Below, in pieces: positions 8,408-17,515 of a stretch of 64,000 bases of DNA. Made by a program: the position numbers and the translations under genes. The notes below the pieces were generated by a model, which searched no databases, had not been told where the DNA came from, and saw only the letters and a list, made by a program, of their open reading frames with translations. The stretch comes from Candidatus Harpocratesius repetitus. GTDB taxonomy: Archaea; Asgardarchaeota; Lokiarchaeia; Sigyniarchaeales; Promethearchaeaceae. The stretch's first letter is position 1. Each line of letters opens with the position of its first letter. The stretch lies in the NCBI GenBank assembly GCA_021498095.1, contig JAIZWK010000001.1, forward strand, positions 3,163,450-3,227,449, read 5' to 3'.

Positions 8408-9205
8408 TTATTTAAATAATTTCTCAATATAATTAAAGAGAAAATCAAATGGAACACCTCTTGAACTAATATTCCAGATTTTTTTTTTAGGATCAACTGA
8501 TCGAATTACTAAATATCGATCATTTTCAAGATATTTTTCGGTTCGTTGAAATAGTTGAAAATTTGAAAATCTCAATTCAGATTCAATTTTTAACTGTAAA
8601 GCAGGAAAAATTATATCATCATGATTTTTTAAAATTGGTTCATGATTTTTCATAGTTCTTTCTATAATGATTTTCATCTCAGGAAATTGAGAATAAATTT
8701 TTTCTTCTTCATCTATAAAAGTTAAATCGAAATTGGAAACTTCCCAAAATAATGGAGATTTTTTTTCGTTTTGAAAACAATTAGGATAGCAATATGAGTA
8801 GAATCTTTTTTCCATGATTTCTTCAATTAATTTAGAAAGTTGGTTAGTTTTCTGAGATATTTCTTTCCATTCTTCATTTGTAAAATCAATTCCCCGGATA
8901 TTTATATCAAAATAATACCCATTTTGACCAAATCCTAAATTTATATGATCAATCATTTGATCAAGCAAGTTATCATTCATTTTTATGAATTCAAAGCGAA
9001 ATGTGGGATGAATTCTTCCAAGAACTCTATTTTGAGCAGGTTTTTTATAATAAGGTATATCCGTCTGGCAATTTAAATTAGTTTCAATAATGGATTTAAT
9101 GTCCTTCAAATTATTTCCAAATTCTTCAATTTTATATTGAGGTGAATGCCATACTTTTATTTTTCCAACAATAAAAGGACTTTCTGATAGAATTTTCATA
9201 TTCAT
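8408..9205 (-). CDS. Hypothetical protein, 265 aa
   Basis: Not recognised. A soluble, mixed alpha/beta protein without signal peptide or membrane span. It opens with a short beta-rich stretch (SESPFIVGKIKVWHSPQYKI) and contains a Cys pair (YCYPNC, about residues 139-144) and several acidic-aromatic strands. The ATG at 9205 is followed closely by a second at 9199. The gene is on the same strand as the wHTH protein gene that starts at 10077, with 77 bases between them, so co-transcription is possible. Both sit beside the IS607-like element and may belong to accessory DNA. Confidence 0.7.
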   Translation of the reverse strand: MNMKILSESPFIVGKIKVWHSPQYKIEEFGNNLKDIKSIIETNLNCQTDIPYYKKPAQNRVLGRIHPTFRFEFIKMNDNLLDQMIDHINLGFGQNGYYFDINIRGIDFTNEEWKEISQKTNQLSKLIEEIMEKRFYSYCYPNCFQNEKKSPLFWEVSNFDLTFIDEEEKIYSQFPEMKIIIERTMKNHEPILKNHDDIIFPALQLKIESELRFSNFQLFQRTEKYLENDRYLVIRSVDPKKKIWNISSRGVPFDFLFNYIEKLFK

Positions 9206-9282
9206 TTCTCTTTATATGTTTTTTTTGGAAATTAGATTTAATTAAATTTAATTGTTGATAATTGTATAAAATTAAAATAATA

Positions 9283-10077
9283 TCATGCAACTAGTGTAGC
9301 AGATGCAGTTTCATTAATTTCCTTATTTTTTAAGTTTTTAGATTCATTATGATCATTCAAATAGATAATTTTATCAAACATTTCATCAAATTCTTCATTT
9401 AGAAATTTTATGTCGGATAATTGATTCGAATTATATCTTAATTTGTACATCTTTTTATGCATAAATGGGCGAATAATATTTTCGTTTTTATTGTAAAATT
9501 CTATTTTATGGGGGTTTTCAATAAATTTTGCCATTTCTTCGTTAATCTGAGAAAGAAGACCTTGTGCTTTAAATTTACCTTTTAAACTTAAGTAAACAGC
9601 AGTAATTTTTTGTTTGCTATTCAAAACTCGAATATATTCGGATTTTTTTAATTGAGATATTATTTTTTTCCTTTGATCAGATTTAATTTGAGATTTAGGC
9701 ATAGAATTAAATTTTGAATAAGCAATACAATTTACATTATAACTATTTCTGAAATCAATAATAGAGTTTAAATCAATTCTATTTTTTGAATCAAATGCTT
9801 TTTCTAAAAATAAATAAATAATAAGCTGGTTTTCTAAATTAAAATTACTGAAATATTTCGAGTGTGTGCAGATGAAAAATTCTTTTTTTTGCTTGTTAAT
9901 CTCAATTTCAGGTGCAAATTTTTGAATAAAATAAATAAGATTTAAATAATCTTGAGTCGTTTTCCAATGAATATTTGACTTTTCTTTTAATGAATTAATG
10001 TTGAATGCTTTTCCTCTTCGATAACCATTCAATACATTTAAGATATCTGCAACAATGTCAATTGGTTTTCTTTTCAT
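9283..10077 (-). CDS. Hypothetical protein with N-terminal winged-helix-like domain
   Basis: A 264-residue protein. The first 65 residues (DIVADILNVLNGYRRGKAFN, then a helix with HWKTTQDYLNLI) fit a winged-helix DNA-binding fold; the rest, rich in Lys, Ile and Asn, is not recognised. A second basic helical stretch near residues 125-165 ends with a beta hairpin that could be another wing. Likely a DNA-binding protein, target unknown. An 8-bp inverted repeat at 10113-10137, 36-60 bases before the start, could be its own operator. Confidence 0.65.
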   Translation of the reverse strand: MKRKPIDIVADILNVLNGYRRGKAFNINSLKEKSNIHWKTTQDYLNLIYFIQKFAPEIEINKQKKEFFICTHSKYFSNFNLENQLIIYLFLEKAFDSKNRIDLNSIIDFRNSYNVNCIAYSKFNSMPKSQIKSDQRKKIISQLKKSEYIRVLNSKQKITAVYLSLKGKFKAQGLLSQINEEMAKFIENPHKIEFYNKNENIIRPFMHKKMYKLRYNSNQLSDIKFLNEEFDEMFDKIIYLNDHNESKNLKNKEINETASATLVA

Positions 10078-10112
10078 CTTAGATTCATCTACTTTTTAAT
10101 ATTAAATAAAAA

Positions 10113-10137
10113 AGGAATTTCATTTTGACAAATTCCT
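10113..10137. promoter_or_regulatory. AGGAATTT / AAATTCCT inverted repeat
   Basis: Perfect 8-bp arms at 10113-10120 and 10130-10137 with a 9-base loop, in the 291-base space between two divergent genes (starts 10077 and 10369). It could be an operator for the winged-helix-like protein. The rest of this space is very AT-rich and shows no gene. Confidence 0.35.
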
Positions 10138-10368
10138 CAAATGCTAAATAAAAAAAGTGTAGTAAATAAATATATCTTCATTATAATATATTTTATTAAA
10201 CTAATTTAAGATTATTCATTATAATGAAATATTTTTAAATTTATTAATAAATCCCTAAAAATTCAATTTCCAATTTTTGATTAAAATTACTCTTCTATTT
10301 TTATAAAAAACCAATATCCAATCTTTTGTTAAAAAAGATAAAGTAGATCTCATCAATAGCAGATAAAA

Positions 10369-11025
10369 ATGAACGACAAAAAAGAATTATTTTTAAAATT
10401 GAAAAAAGATCCAATTACGCTATATCTAATTTACCAAATCTTTATAAATAGAACAGATAAATTGCCTGACTTTATGGATAAAGGCAAATTGATAAAAATT
10501 CTTAGTCGATATGATTTAGCTGAAAAACAAATAAAAAAGAAACATTCCCACAAAAATTCATTAATACTTTTAACAGAAGGAAAAAAATTTGCAAAGTATT
10601 TAAAAGAAAGGGGCATTTTTTCCATTTTTCAATCAAGTCCATTATCTTCTCAAGAGGAATTCGAAGAGTATTATATGATTCATCTCCAAAATATTGAAAA
10701 TGCTTATGAATGGCAGACAAACTATGATAATTATGAAATTCTTGAACTTTATGGTATAAAACCAATAAATGTAGAATATATTCAAGATAATACAAGATTT
10801 AAAATAATTAAATTTCGATGTCTTGATTCTATAGAAGGTCAATTTGAGTTCGAATTATTTTTTAAATGTAAAAGATGTAATAAAGAAAACATATTTACAA
10901 TCCAAATAAAATACTCAGAAGATGAATATGCACCGAAATATTTTGATGAATCATGTAAAAAATGCGGATTAATTTTTCATTCCGATACATTCTTTAAAAG
11001 ATTTAGTATGTTTGAAAAAAAATAA
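10369..11025 (+). CDS. Hypothetical protein with C-terminal zinc knuckle pair
   Basis: A 218-residue protein of unknown family. Residues about 10-85 are helical and end in LLTEGKKFAKYLKERG, the usual finish of a winged-helix domain, suggesting DNA or RNA binding. The C-terminal third has CKRC and CKKC about 30 residues apart (near residues 166 and 197), a treble-clef or zinc-ribbon arrangement. The gene converges on queD, with 28 bases between the stops. Its own promoter region is shared with the divergent gene to the left. No membrane segment. Confidence 0.65.
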   Translation: MNDKKELFLKLKKDPITLYLIYQIFINRTDKLPDFMDKGKLIKILSRYDLAEKQIKKKHSHKNSLILLTEGKKFAKYLKERGIFSIFQSSPLSSQEEFEEYYMIHLQNIENAYEWQTNYDNYEILELYGIKPINVEYIQDNTRFKIIKFRCLDSIEGQFEFELFFKCKRCNKENIFTIQIKYSEDEYAPKYFDESCKKCGLIFHSDTFFKRFSMFEKK

Positions 11026-11053
11026 ATAATTTTTGTTTTAAATCAGATTTTCT

Positions 11054-11527
11054 TTATTCGTTATAAATAGCGATAGATCCTTCAGATTCAGCGACTTCTA
11101 CTTGTAATTTATAATTAAAAAACTGCTTTTTCAGAAGTTTGAAGATATATTCAGCCAGTAATTCAGCTGTAGTAGCAGGTATTGGTAACAATCTTACATC
11201 AATTTTAGGAAAGACATAGCGCTTTCCATTAAAGTGTACTTCGATTTCATCAGCTTGATCAACTGGTGTTTTTATTTCTTGAATATGGATGAATTCACTT
11301 TTTGCTGGGAGTAAAACTGCATGATCTAGTCCTGATATGATATCATTAAGACTAGATTTTATTTCATAAAAATCAACTACAAAAAAATGCTCATCAAGTT
11401 TACCAGTAAGTTCTACATTTACTGAATAATTATGGCCATGCAGTCTCGAGCATTTATCATGTTGATAAAGAAAATGAGAAGCGGAAAATTTCAAACGTGG
11501 ATCGGAAATTCTTACAGTAAACGGCAT
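11054..11527 (-). CDS. queD: 6-carboxytetrahydropterin synthase (QueD/PTPS family)
   Basis: Converts dihydroneopterin triphosphate to 6-carboxytetrahydropterin, an early step toward preQ0, the precursor of archaeosine or queuosine in tRNA. The family signature is intact: zinc histidines in FSASHF and HGHNY, catalytic Cys in KCSRLHGHNY, GLDHAVLL, and a late acidic segment (AESEG). The open frame could extend to 11557, but I choose ATG 11527: it lies one base past the queC stop and has GGTGAG at 11535-11540 as ribosome site, giving 157 residues. The gene therefore follows queC directly in one operon. An insertion between the two halves (TPVDQADEIEVHFNGKRY) is longer than in short bacterial QueD. 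Confidence 0.92.
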   Translation of the reverse strand: MPFTVRISDPRLKFSASHFLYQHDKCSRLHGHNYSVNVELTGKLDEHFFVVDFYEIKSSLNDIISGLDHAVLLPAKSEFIHIQEIKTPVDQADEIEVHFNGKRYVFPKIDVRLLPIPATTAELLAEYIFKLLKKQFFNYKLQVEVAESEGSIAIYNE

Positions 11528-11528
11528 T

Positions 11529-12248
11529 TTAATACTCACCTTTTTTAATAACTTCATATGAAAGTGGATCTACTGCATTATTAGCTGCAAATGCTTTTAA
11601 TCGTTCATCACAACTTCCACATTGACCACAAGCTAATTCTCCTCCTTGATAACAAGTCCAAGTTAATGAATAATCAACATTTAATTCCAAGCCTTCTTTA
11701 ACAATATCTGCTTTAGATATATTAAGATAGGGCACTTCTAGTTTGATTGGCCAATAATGACAAAGTTTTGCAACTTGTTGCATAACAGATACGAATTCAG
11801 GGCGGCAATCAGGATAAATTGCATGATCTCCAGAATGTGCACCATAATAAACGGATTCTGCGCGAATTGATATTGCATATGCTAAAGCAAGACTTAACAT
11901 AATCATATTTCGATTGGGAACAACAGTATCCATCATAGATTCATCATCATATTCCCCATGTGGGATTTTTGTTTCAGAGGTCAGCGCGTTTGCACCAAAA
12001 ATTCCTGCTTTTGTTATTTTTTCTAATGAAATTATTTTATGGGGAAGATTGAATTTTTCGCAATTTTTAGCTGCAAATTGAACTTCTTTCACATGTTTTT
12101 GCCCATAACGAAAAGTAAGACAGTAGATCTCTTTTTTTTCTCTAAGTAATCGATAAAGTAAAGTAGTAGAATCAAGTCCACCTGATAAAATTAAAACGAC
12201 ACGATTTTTTATAAAACTTTCATCGTTATCAAAATGAGATGAATTCAT
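11529..12248 (-). CDS. queC: 7-cyano-7-deazaguanine synthase QueC
   Basis: Makes preQ0 from 7-carboxy-7-deazaguanine, ATP and ammonia. The 239-residue chain has the PP-loop SGGLDSTT near residue 23, the FRYGQKH segment, PNRNMIMLSLA, SGDHAIYPDCRPEF and the zinc cluster CGQCGSCDERLKAF near the C-terminus, all typical of the family. It has about 15 extra N-terminal residues. The gene is followed with a one-base gap by queD; queE lies 4.6 kb upstream on the same strand, beyond a large surface-protein gene. The product presumably feeds archaeosine formation in the tRNA D-loop; the transglycosylase is not in the window. Confidence 0.95.
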   Translation of the reverse strand: MNSSHFDNDESFIKNRVVLILSGGLDSTTLLYRLLREKKEIYCLTFRYGQKHVKEVQFAAKNCEKFNLPHKIISLEKITKAGIFGANALTSETKIPHGEYDDESMMDTVVPNRNMIMLSLALAYAISIRAESVYYGAHSGDHAIYPDCRPEFVSVMQQVAKLCHYWPIKLEVPYLNISKADIVKEGLELNVDYSLTWTCYQGGELACGQCGSCDERLKAFAANNAVDPLSYEVIKKGEY

Positions 12249-12361
12249 ATACGATATTCAATGAAACTTGATTTATTGATTTTGATACTTTCATTCGTAT
12301 TAATAATAATAAAAAGAAAATGAGAAAAAACTAGATAAATTCGAAAAAAATAGGATTACAA

Positions 12362-15300
12362 TTAAGATGCTATTTTTCTTCTTTTTTGGAACAGATATAC
12401 CATAAAGAGCGAGCAAAAAGTGCTAATTATAAGTAAACTCAGCGAATATCCAGGAATTGAAGAAAAAGGACTAGTGAATGGTGACTCATCATCTGAAGTA
12501 TTATCACTAGACGTATTAGATGTATCATCGCTTGTGTTTGTTGTATCATCAGTTGTTGTATTTGTAGTATCATCAGTTGTAGTATTAGTGGATGTTCTTT
12601 CAACAATTTCAACACTAATATTTGAAATCCCGGTCAAACCTTCTTTTGTAAAGAAATAAATGCCAATTTCATATACTCCAGGATTCCAATTGATTATTAA
12701 ATAAGAGATTTGTTGCTCATTCTGATATATTCCGGTTATAAGAGTTTTAGATTCAGATAATTCAATGATTTGATATGATGTTGGAGTATAACCTTCAGGA
12801 ACATGTGGAATCCACCAAATTGAGGCAGAACTATCTTCATATAAAATAACATCATCAGATTTTGTTATTTCAAATTCAGGAAATGGAAAAATTTCTACTG
12901 TGATATTACAAAAACCTGTAACATTCTCGACTGTATAGAAATATGCCCCTATGCAGTAAAGTCCAGGACCCCAACCGGTCATGTCGAAATATACCGTAGT
13001 ACCATTGGAATAACTCGAGTCTCCACCCAATATTGTGCCACCACCCCATACATCAACTATTTCATAATATGTGGGAGTCAAAACTCCGTATAAATATGGT
13101 GTCCATGAAAGAATTAAGGTTTGGTTGAAATATACTGAGATATATGTAGGTTGTTCAATAAAGATTTTTGGAACTGAAACATCAAAAATCTCCACCGTGA
13201 TATTGCAAAATCCAGTGACATTCTCAGATGTATAGAAATATGCTCCAATGCAGTAAAGTCCAGGACCCCAACCGGTCATGTCGAAATATACCGTAGTACC
13301 ATTGGAATAACTCGAATTTCCAGCTAATATTGTGCCACCACCCCATACATCTACGATTTCGTAATTAGTAGGAGTCAAATCTCCGTATAAATACGGTGTC
13401 CATGAAAGAATTAAAGTATCATTAACATTGGCAGAGCGATAAGTTGGTTGTTCAACATAGATTTCAGCGCTTGGAACATCAAAGATCTCCACCGTGATAT
13501 TGCAAAATCCAGTAACATTCTCAACTGTATAGAAATATGCTCCGATACAGTAAAGTCCAGAACCCCAACCGGTCATGTCGAAATATACAGCAGTACCATT
13601 GAAGTAACTCGAATCTCCACCTAATATTGTGCCACCACCCCAAACATCTACGATTTCATAGTTTGCAGGAGTCAAAGCTCCGTATAAATACGGTGTCCAT
13701 GAAAGAAGAAGTGTTTCATTGAAATTAGCTGATAAATAGGTTGGTTGTTCAATATAGATTTTTGGACCCGAAACATCAAAAATCTCCACCGTAATATTAC
13801 AAAAACCTGTGACATTCTCGACTGTATAGAAATATGCACCAATGCAGTAAAGTCCAGGACCCCAACCGGTCATGTCGAAATATACAGCAGTACCATTGAA
13901 GTAACTCGAATCTCCACCTAATATTGTGCCACCACCCCAAACATCTACGATTTCATAGTTTGCAGGAGTCAAAGCTCCGTATAAATACGGTGTCCATGAA
14001 AGAATTAATGTTTCATTGAAATTAGCCGATAAATAGGTTGGTTGTTCAACATAGATTTCAGCGATTGGAACATCAAAGATTTCAACAGTAATATTACAAA
14101 AACCTGTGACATTCTCGACTGTATAGAAATATGCTCCGATGCAGTAAAGTCCAGGACCCCAACCGGTCATGTCGAAATATACAGTAGTACCATTGAAGTA
14201 ACTCGAATCTCCACCTAATATTGTGCCACCACCCCAAACATCTATGATTTCGTAATTTGCAGGAGTTAAAGCCCCGTATAAATACGGTGTCCATGAAAGA
14301 ATTAATGTTTCATTGAAATTAGCCGATAAATAGGTTGGTTGTTCAATATAGATTTCAGTGTTTGGAACATCAAAGATTTCAACTGTAATATTACAGAAAC
14401 CTGTGACATTCTCGACTGTATAGAAATACACACCAATGCAGTAAAGTCCAGGACCCCAACCGGTCATGTCGAAATATACCGTAGTACCATTGAAGTAACT
14501 CGAATCTCCACTTAATATTGTGCCACCACCCCAAACATCTATGATTTCGTAATTTGCAGGAGTTAAAGCCCCGTATAAATACGGTGTCCATGAAAGAATT
14601 AATGTTTCATTGAAATTAGCCGATAAATAGGTTGGTTGTTCAATGTAAATAGAATAATTGACTGCTTCAACATGAATAATTTTAGATGTTGAATTCACAT
14701 CACCATCATTATCAGTAATTGATAATTGAACAATAAAATCTCCTGAATTATTGAAAATATGAGTCGGATTTGCTAAATTTGAAAATTCTCCATCTCCAAA
14801 ATCCCAATGATATTCTGTAAAAGGTTGGTTTCCACGAGTCGTTAAATCGGTAAAACTTACAGTATCATTTACTTTAACATTGATAGGATCATAGGAAAAA
14901 TCAACTTGTGGAATGTTATCTGGTGTATTTGGATCAGTATTATAAATGAATATTTCATCTCCATCATAGAGTTCATCTCCATCACTATCAGGATTTGCAG
15001 GATCTGTATTATATACGTTTAGTTCATCTCCGTCAAGAAGATTATCTGAATCAGTATCAGGATTAAGCGGATCAGTATGGGTTGAAATTCTTTCAATTGT
15101 TCTATCGGAACTTGGAAAATTATATAGGGTGCCGTCATAACCATTCTCACTCTGATCATGACAAATATCTCCGGTAGTATTTTCAAAGTCATAATATAGA
15201 ACCATATCATCCGCAGGATTTGTATTATTCTTTAAATCAATTATCTCACTTAATGATAATTCTCGATTATAAATTCGAAATTCATCAAAATAAAATGTAG

Positions 15301-16591
15301 CAAAGTATTTTGCTGATCCCAAAGAATTTTCGCATCCAATATATAAAGGACGCGAATTATATAAAGATCCTCCAGTATCAATTAAAGAGTTTCCACCCGC
15401 AAATTGTCCATCAATATAAACACTTTTTCTATATCCTCCAGAAAGATCTGCATCTTTGTCCATCATACAAACAATATGAAGCCATTCATCATATTTTGGA
15501 ATATCAACATATAAGTATTGACCTGTTCCACCATAAGCTCTGAATAGAAATTGATTTGTAGACCGAAGAATATTAAAACGATATTCATCAGTTGTTAAAG
15601 AACCTTGATCTGAACCGAAAACAACTCCGTCATAACCACTACTAGGAACAAATAACCAAAATGTAATACTAAAGCTATTTGACAAATCAGGATTTAAGAT
15701 ATAATTAGTATTAATGTAATCATCAACACCATCAAATTTCAAAGCATTATCTTTAATACATTCGTCGTAATCAGATAGACCATCATAATCTGTATCTGGA
15801 TTTGTAATGTTGGTAAAATACTTATATTTCTCAACTCCGTCACTCAATCCATCATTATCTGAATCTATATCATAAATCGAAATACTTGCAAAAATTTTCA
15901 TTTCTACAGTTCCAATTCGCCAATTTGTATCAGAAATACTTGTACCTCGTCCATCAAAAACCATCAATCGGATGAATCTACCAATTCCAGAGAATGAATA
16001 ATTTAAGAAATACTCAGAATTTCCAGTTATGGATAATAATTGATTCCAATTTATACTATCGTTTGATATTTCAATATCAAAATCTATAGGATAATATTGA
16101 TGTTCACCATTAGTTGATATATATGGATATAATTCCAATCGCGAAAGATTGTATTGCTCTGGGAATTCAACCTGAAGCCATTTTACCGTACTTGAATAAT
16201 CCGTATAAAAATTCATACTAGAATAATATGATTGGTTATGTGGCATTCCAAAATACTCAGAAGGACTACTATATGGATAGAGCCATGGAACATCATTATA
16301 ATCAGTCTCATTTGGATAAATGGTATCATTCAATCTTTCTATAGGAGTTTCTGCCATAGAAGCATTGAAAATTCCTTTATCACTTATATCCATATCAATA
16401 TAATTACTACTTTGAGAATTAGGAAAAAAATTTGATAAAAAGTTTTGAGTTATTTCAATATTTTCTACATTCTTTTTTTGAGGAGTAGAAATAAGGCTAA
16501 AATTTTGCTGAAAAACGAGTATACCCATAAAAACTGCAAATAATAAAAGAATACTAGTTTTTCTGAATACATCTAGTTTTACATTTCTCAT
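12362..16591 (-). CDS. Large repeat-rich surface protein with CTERM-like anchor
   Basis: About 1,409 residues from ATG 16591 (GAGGT ribosome site just before it; an upstream TTG at 16609 would overlap that site). Order of parts: signal segment (ILLLFAVFMGILVF); discoidin-like (F5/8C) domain about 85-240; Asp-rich calcium-type repeats (DIDSDNDGLSDG); a LamG/concanavalin-like domain about 285-475; more Asp repeats; a PKD domain about 560-645 (HWDFGDGEFSNLANPTHIF); six near-identical 99-residue repeats and a degenerate seventh; a Thr/Asp/Ser linker; then IPGYSLSLLIISTFCSLFMV and KRRKIAS, a PGY-hydrophobic-basic tail like archaeal CTERM sorting signals. Many NxT/S sites suggest N-glycosylation. 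Likely a calcium-stabilised adhesin or S-layer-associated fibre. A TATA box (about 16636-16645) stands upstream. It separates queC from queE without evident functional link. Confidence 0.9.
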   Translation of the reverse strand: MRNVKLDVFRKTSILLLFAVFMGILVFQQNFSLISTPQKKNVENIEITQNFLSNFFPNSQSSNYIDMDISDKGIFNASMAETPIERLNDTIYPNETDYNDVPWLYPYSSPSEYFGMPHNQSYYSSMNFYTDYSSTVKWLQVEFPEQYNLSRLELYPYISTNGEHQYYPIDFDIEISNDSINWNQLLSITGNSEYFLNYSFSGIGRFIRLMVFDGRGTSISDTNWRIGTVEMKIFASISIYDIDSDNDGLSDGVEKYKYFTNITNPDTDYDGLSDYDECIKDNALKFDGVDDYINTNYILNPDLSNSFSITFWLFVPSSGYDGVVFGSDQGSLTTDEYRFNILRSTNQFLFRAYGGTGQYLYVDIPKYDEWLHIVCMMDKDADLSGGYRKSVYIDGQFAGGNSLIDTGGSLYNSRPLYIGCENSLGSAKYFATFYFDEFRIYNRELSLSEIIDLKNNTNPADDMVLYYDFENTTGDICHDQSENGYDGTLYNFPSSDRTIERISTHTDPLNPDTDSDNLLDGDELNVYNTDPANPDSDGDELYDGDEIFIYNTDPNTPDNIPQVDFSYDPINVKVNDTVSFTDLTTRGNQPFTEYHWDFGDGEFSNLANPTHIFNNSGDFIVQLSITDNDGDVNSTSKIIHVEAVNYSIYIEQPTYLSANFNETLILSWTPYLYGALTPANYEIIDVWGGGTILSGDSSYFNGTTVYFDMTGWGPGLYCIGVYFYTVENVTGFCNITVEIFDVPNTEIYIEQPTYLSANFNETLILSWTPYLYGALTPANYEIIDVWGGGTILGGDSSYFNGTTVYFDMTGWGPGLYCIGAYFYTVENVTGFCNITVEIFDVPIAEIYVEQPTYLSANFNETLILSWTPYLYGALTPANYEIVDVWGGGTILGGDSSYFNGTAVYFDMTGWGPGLYCIGAYFYTVENVTGFCNITVEIFDVSGPKIYIEQPTYLSANFNETLLLSWTPYLYGALTPANYEIVDVWGGGTILGGDSSYFNGTAVYFDMTGWGSGLYCIGAYFYTVENVTGFCNITVEIFDVPSAEIYVEQPTYRSANVNDTLILSWTPYLYGDLTPTNYEIVDVWGGGTILAGNSSYSNGTTVYFDMTGWGPGLYCIGAYFYTSENVTGFCNITVEIFDVSVPKIFIEQPTYISVYFNQTLILSWTPYLYGVLTPTYYEIVDVWGGGTILGGDSSYSNGTTVYFDMTGWGPGLYCIGAYFYTVENVTGFCNITVEIFPFPEFEITKSDDVILYEDSSASIWWIPHVPEGYTPTSYQIIELSESKTLITGIYQNEQQISYLIINWNPGVYEIGIYFFTKEGLTGISNISVEIVERTSTNTTTDDTTNTTTDDTTNTSDDTSNTSSDNTSDDESPFTSPFSSIPGYSLSLLIISTFCSLFMVYLFQKRRKIAS
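12869..14650 (-). repeat. Six tandem 297-bp coding repeats
   Basis: Each unit encodes 99 residues beginning IY(I/V)EQPTY and ending FCNITVEIFDV. The first five are nearly identical in DNA, with long stretches unchanged, which suggests recent duplication or gene conversion. Copies five and six (nearest the C-terminus) carry more changes, and a degenerate seventh unit follows at about 12600-12868. Confidence 0.95.
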
Positions 16592-16838
16592 TTGTGATAC
16601 CTCTAGCAATTTTGTTTGTAAAATTTGTTAAAGTATTATATAGCTCTTTACATAAATAAATTTTTTTTTTCATATCTGTCAATCAATATTTTAAGAAATA
16701 ATGGGATTCTAGAATCAAAATTAAAAAAATATCTCTCAAAATTGACTTTCATTATATTATTAAATGATATTATGTTGCTAAACGAGAGATAGGTAATTAA
16801 ATGCTGTAAAAATCAATAAAAATGAAAAAAGAATTCAT

Positions 16839-17435
16839 TTATTTTAAATTATATAATCGGTGAAGTTGCACACCAACACGTAGATCCCGATTATTCATAG
16901 CAATTTGATAACATTTTTGAACAGAAGAATCAAAATCAGCGTTATTTGGTTGAAGCCAGATTGGAATTTTCCCTAAGAAATTAGGAGGTATAACTTTTGG
17001 TGTGAATTCATCATCAACAACATATTTTAATTCATTTGGTTCACATTTAATAGAATAGTTTGCCATCGGTTTGGGTGAGCATACAATCCAATCAACCCCC
17101 GCATCCCCTGTAGGAACAGGATTAGTTCCATTAGTTTCGATAGCAATTTGGGGTTTTTGTGAAAAACAAGAAAGTTGATGAATTTTTTCAGATAAAGATT
17201 GCAAAGAATAAAGTGTAGGCTCACCACCAGTAAAAATAATATGAGGATAATGAATGCGCGAAAGAATCTCATCTTCAATCATCAAAATTCCATCACTCCA
17301 TGATTCCTTCGTGTCACACCAAGAACATCGAAGATTACACCCAGCAAAACGAACAAACGTACAAGGAATTCCCAACCATGAACCTTCACCTTGTATTGAA
17401 TCAAAGATTTCGCAAATATTGTATTCCACACACAA
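16839..17435 (-). CDS. queE: 7-carboxy-7-deazaguanine synthase QueE (radical SAM)
   Basis: Rearranges 6-carboxytetrahydropterin to 7-carboxy-7-deazaguanine using a 4Fe-4S cluster and S-adenosylmethionine. The chain of about 198 residues shows IFDSIQGEG, the cluster motif CNLRCSWCDT (CxxxCxxC), HIIFTGGEPTLY, ETNGT and VCSPKP, all expected for QueE. The start is TTG 17435 or GTG 17429; no clear ribosome site separates them. The gene stands alone with about 80 bases on its right and 230 on its left; queC and queD lie beyond the surface-protein gene on the same strand. Confidence 0.93.
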   Translation of the reverse strand: MCVEYNICEIFDSIQGEGSWLGIPCTFVRFAGCNLRCSWCDTKESWSDGILMIEDEILSRIHYPHIIFTGGEPTLYSLQSLSEKIHQLSCFSQKPQIAIETNGTNPVPTGDAGVDWIVCSPKPMANYSIKCEPNELKYVVDDEFTPKVIPPNFLGKIPIWLQPNNADFDSSVQKCYQIAMNNRDLRVGVQLHRLYNLK

Positions 17436-17515
17436 AGTAGGAATACACTAAATTAAGATTTTTCGATTAAAAACGTACAAAATAAATCTCGAAAAAAGAA
17501 AAAAATCAAGAAAAC

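Noticed and set aside
12869..14650. Regular repeats that could be taken for a CRISPR array
   Set aside because: The 297-bp units are contiguous, in frame and encode a 99-residue protein repeat, with no spacers.
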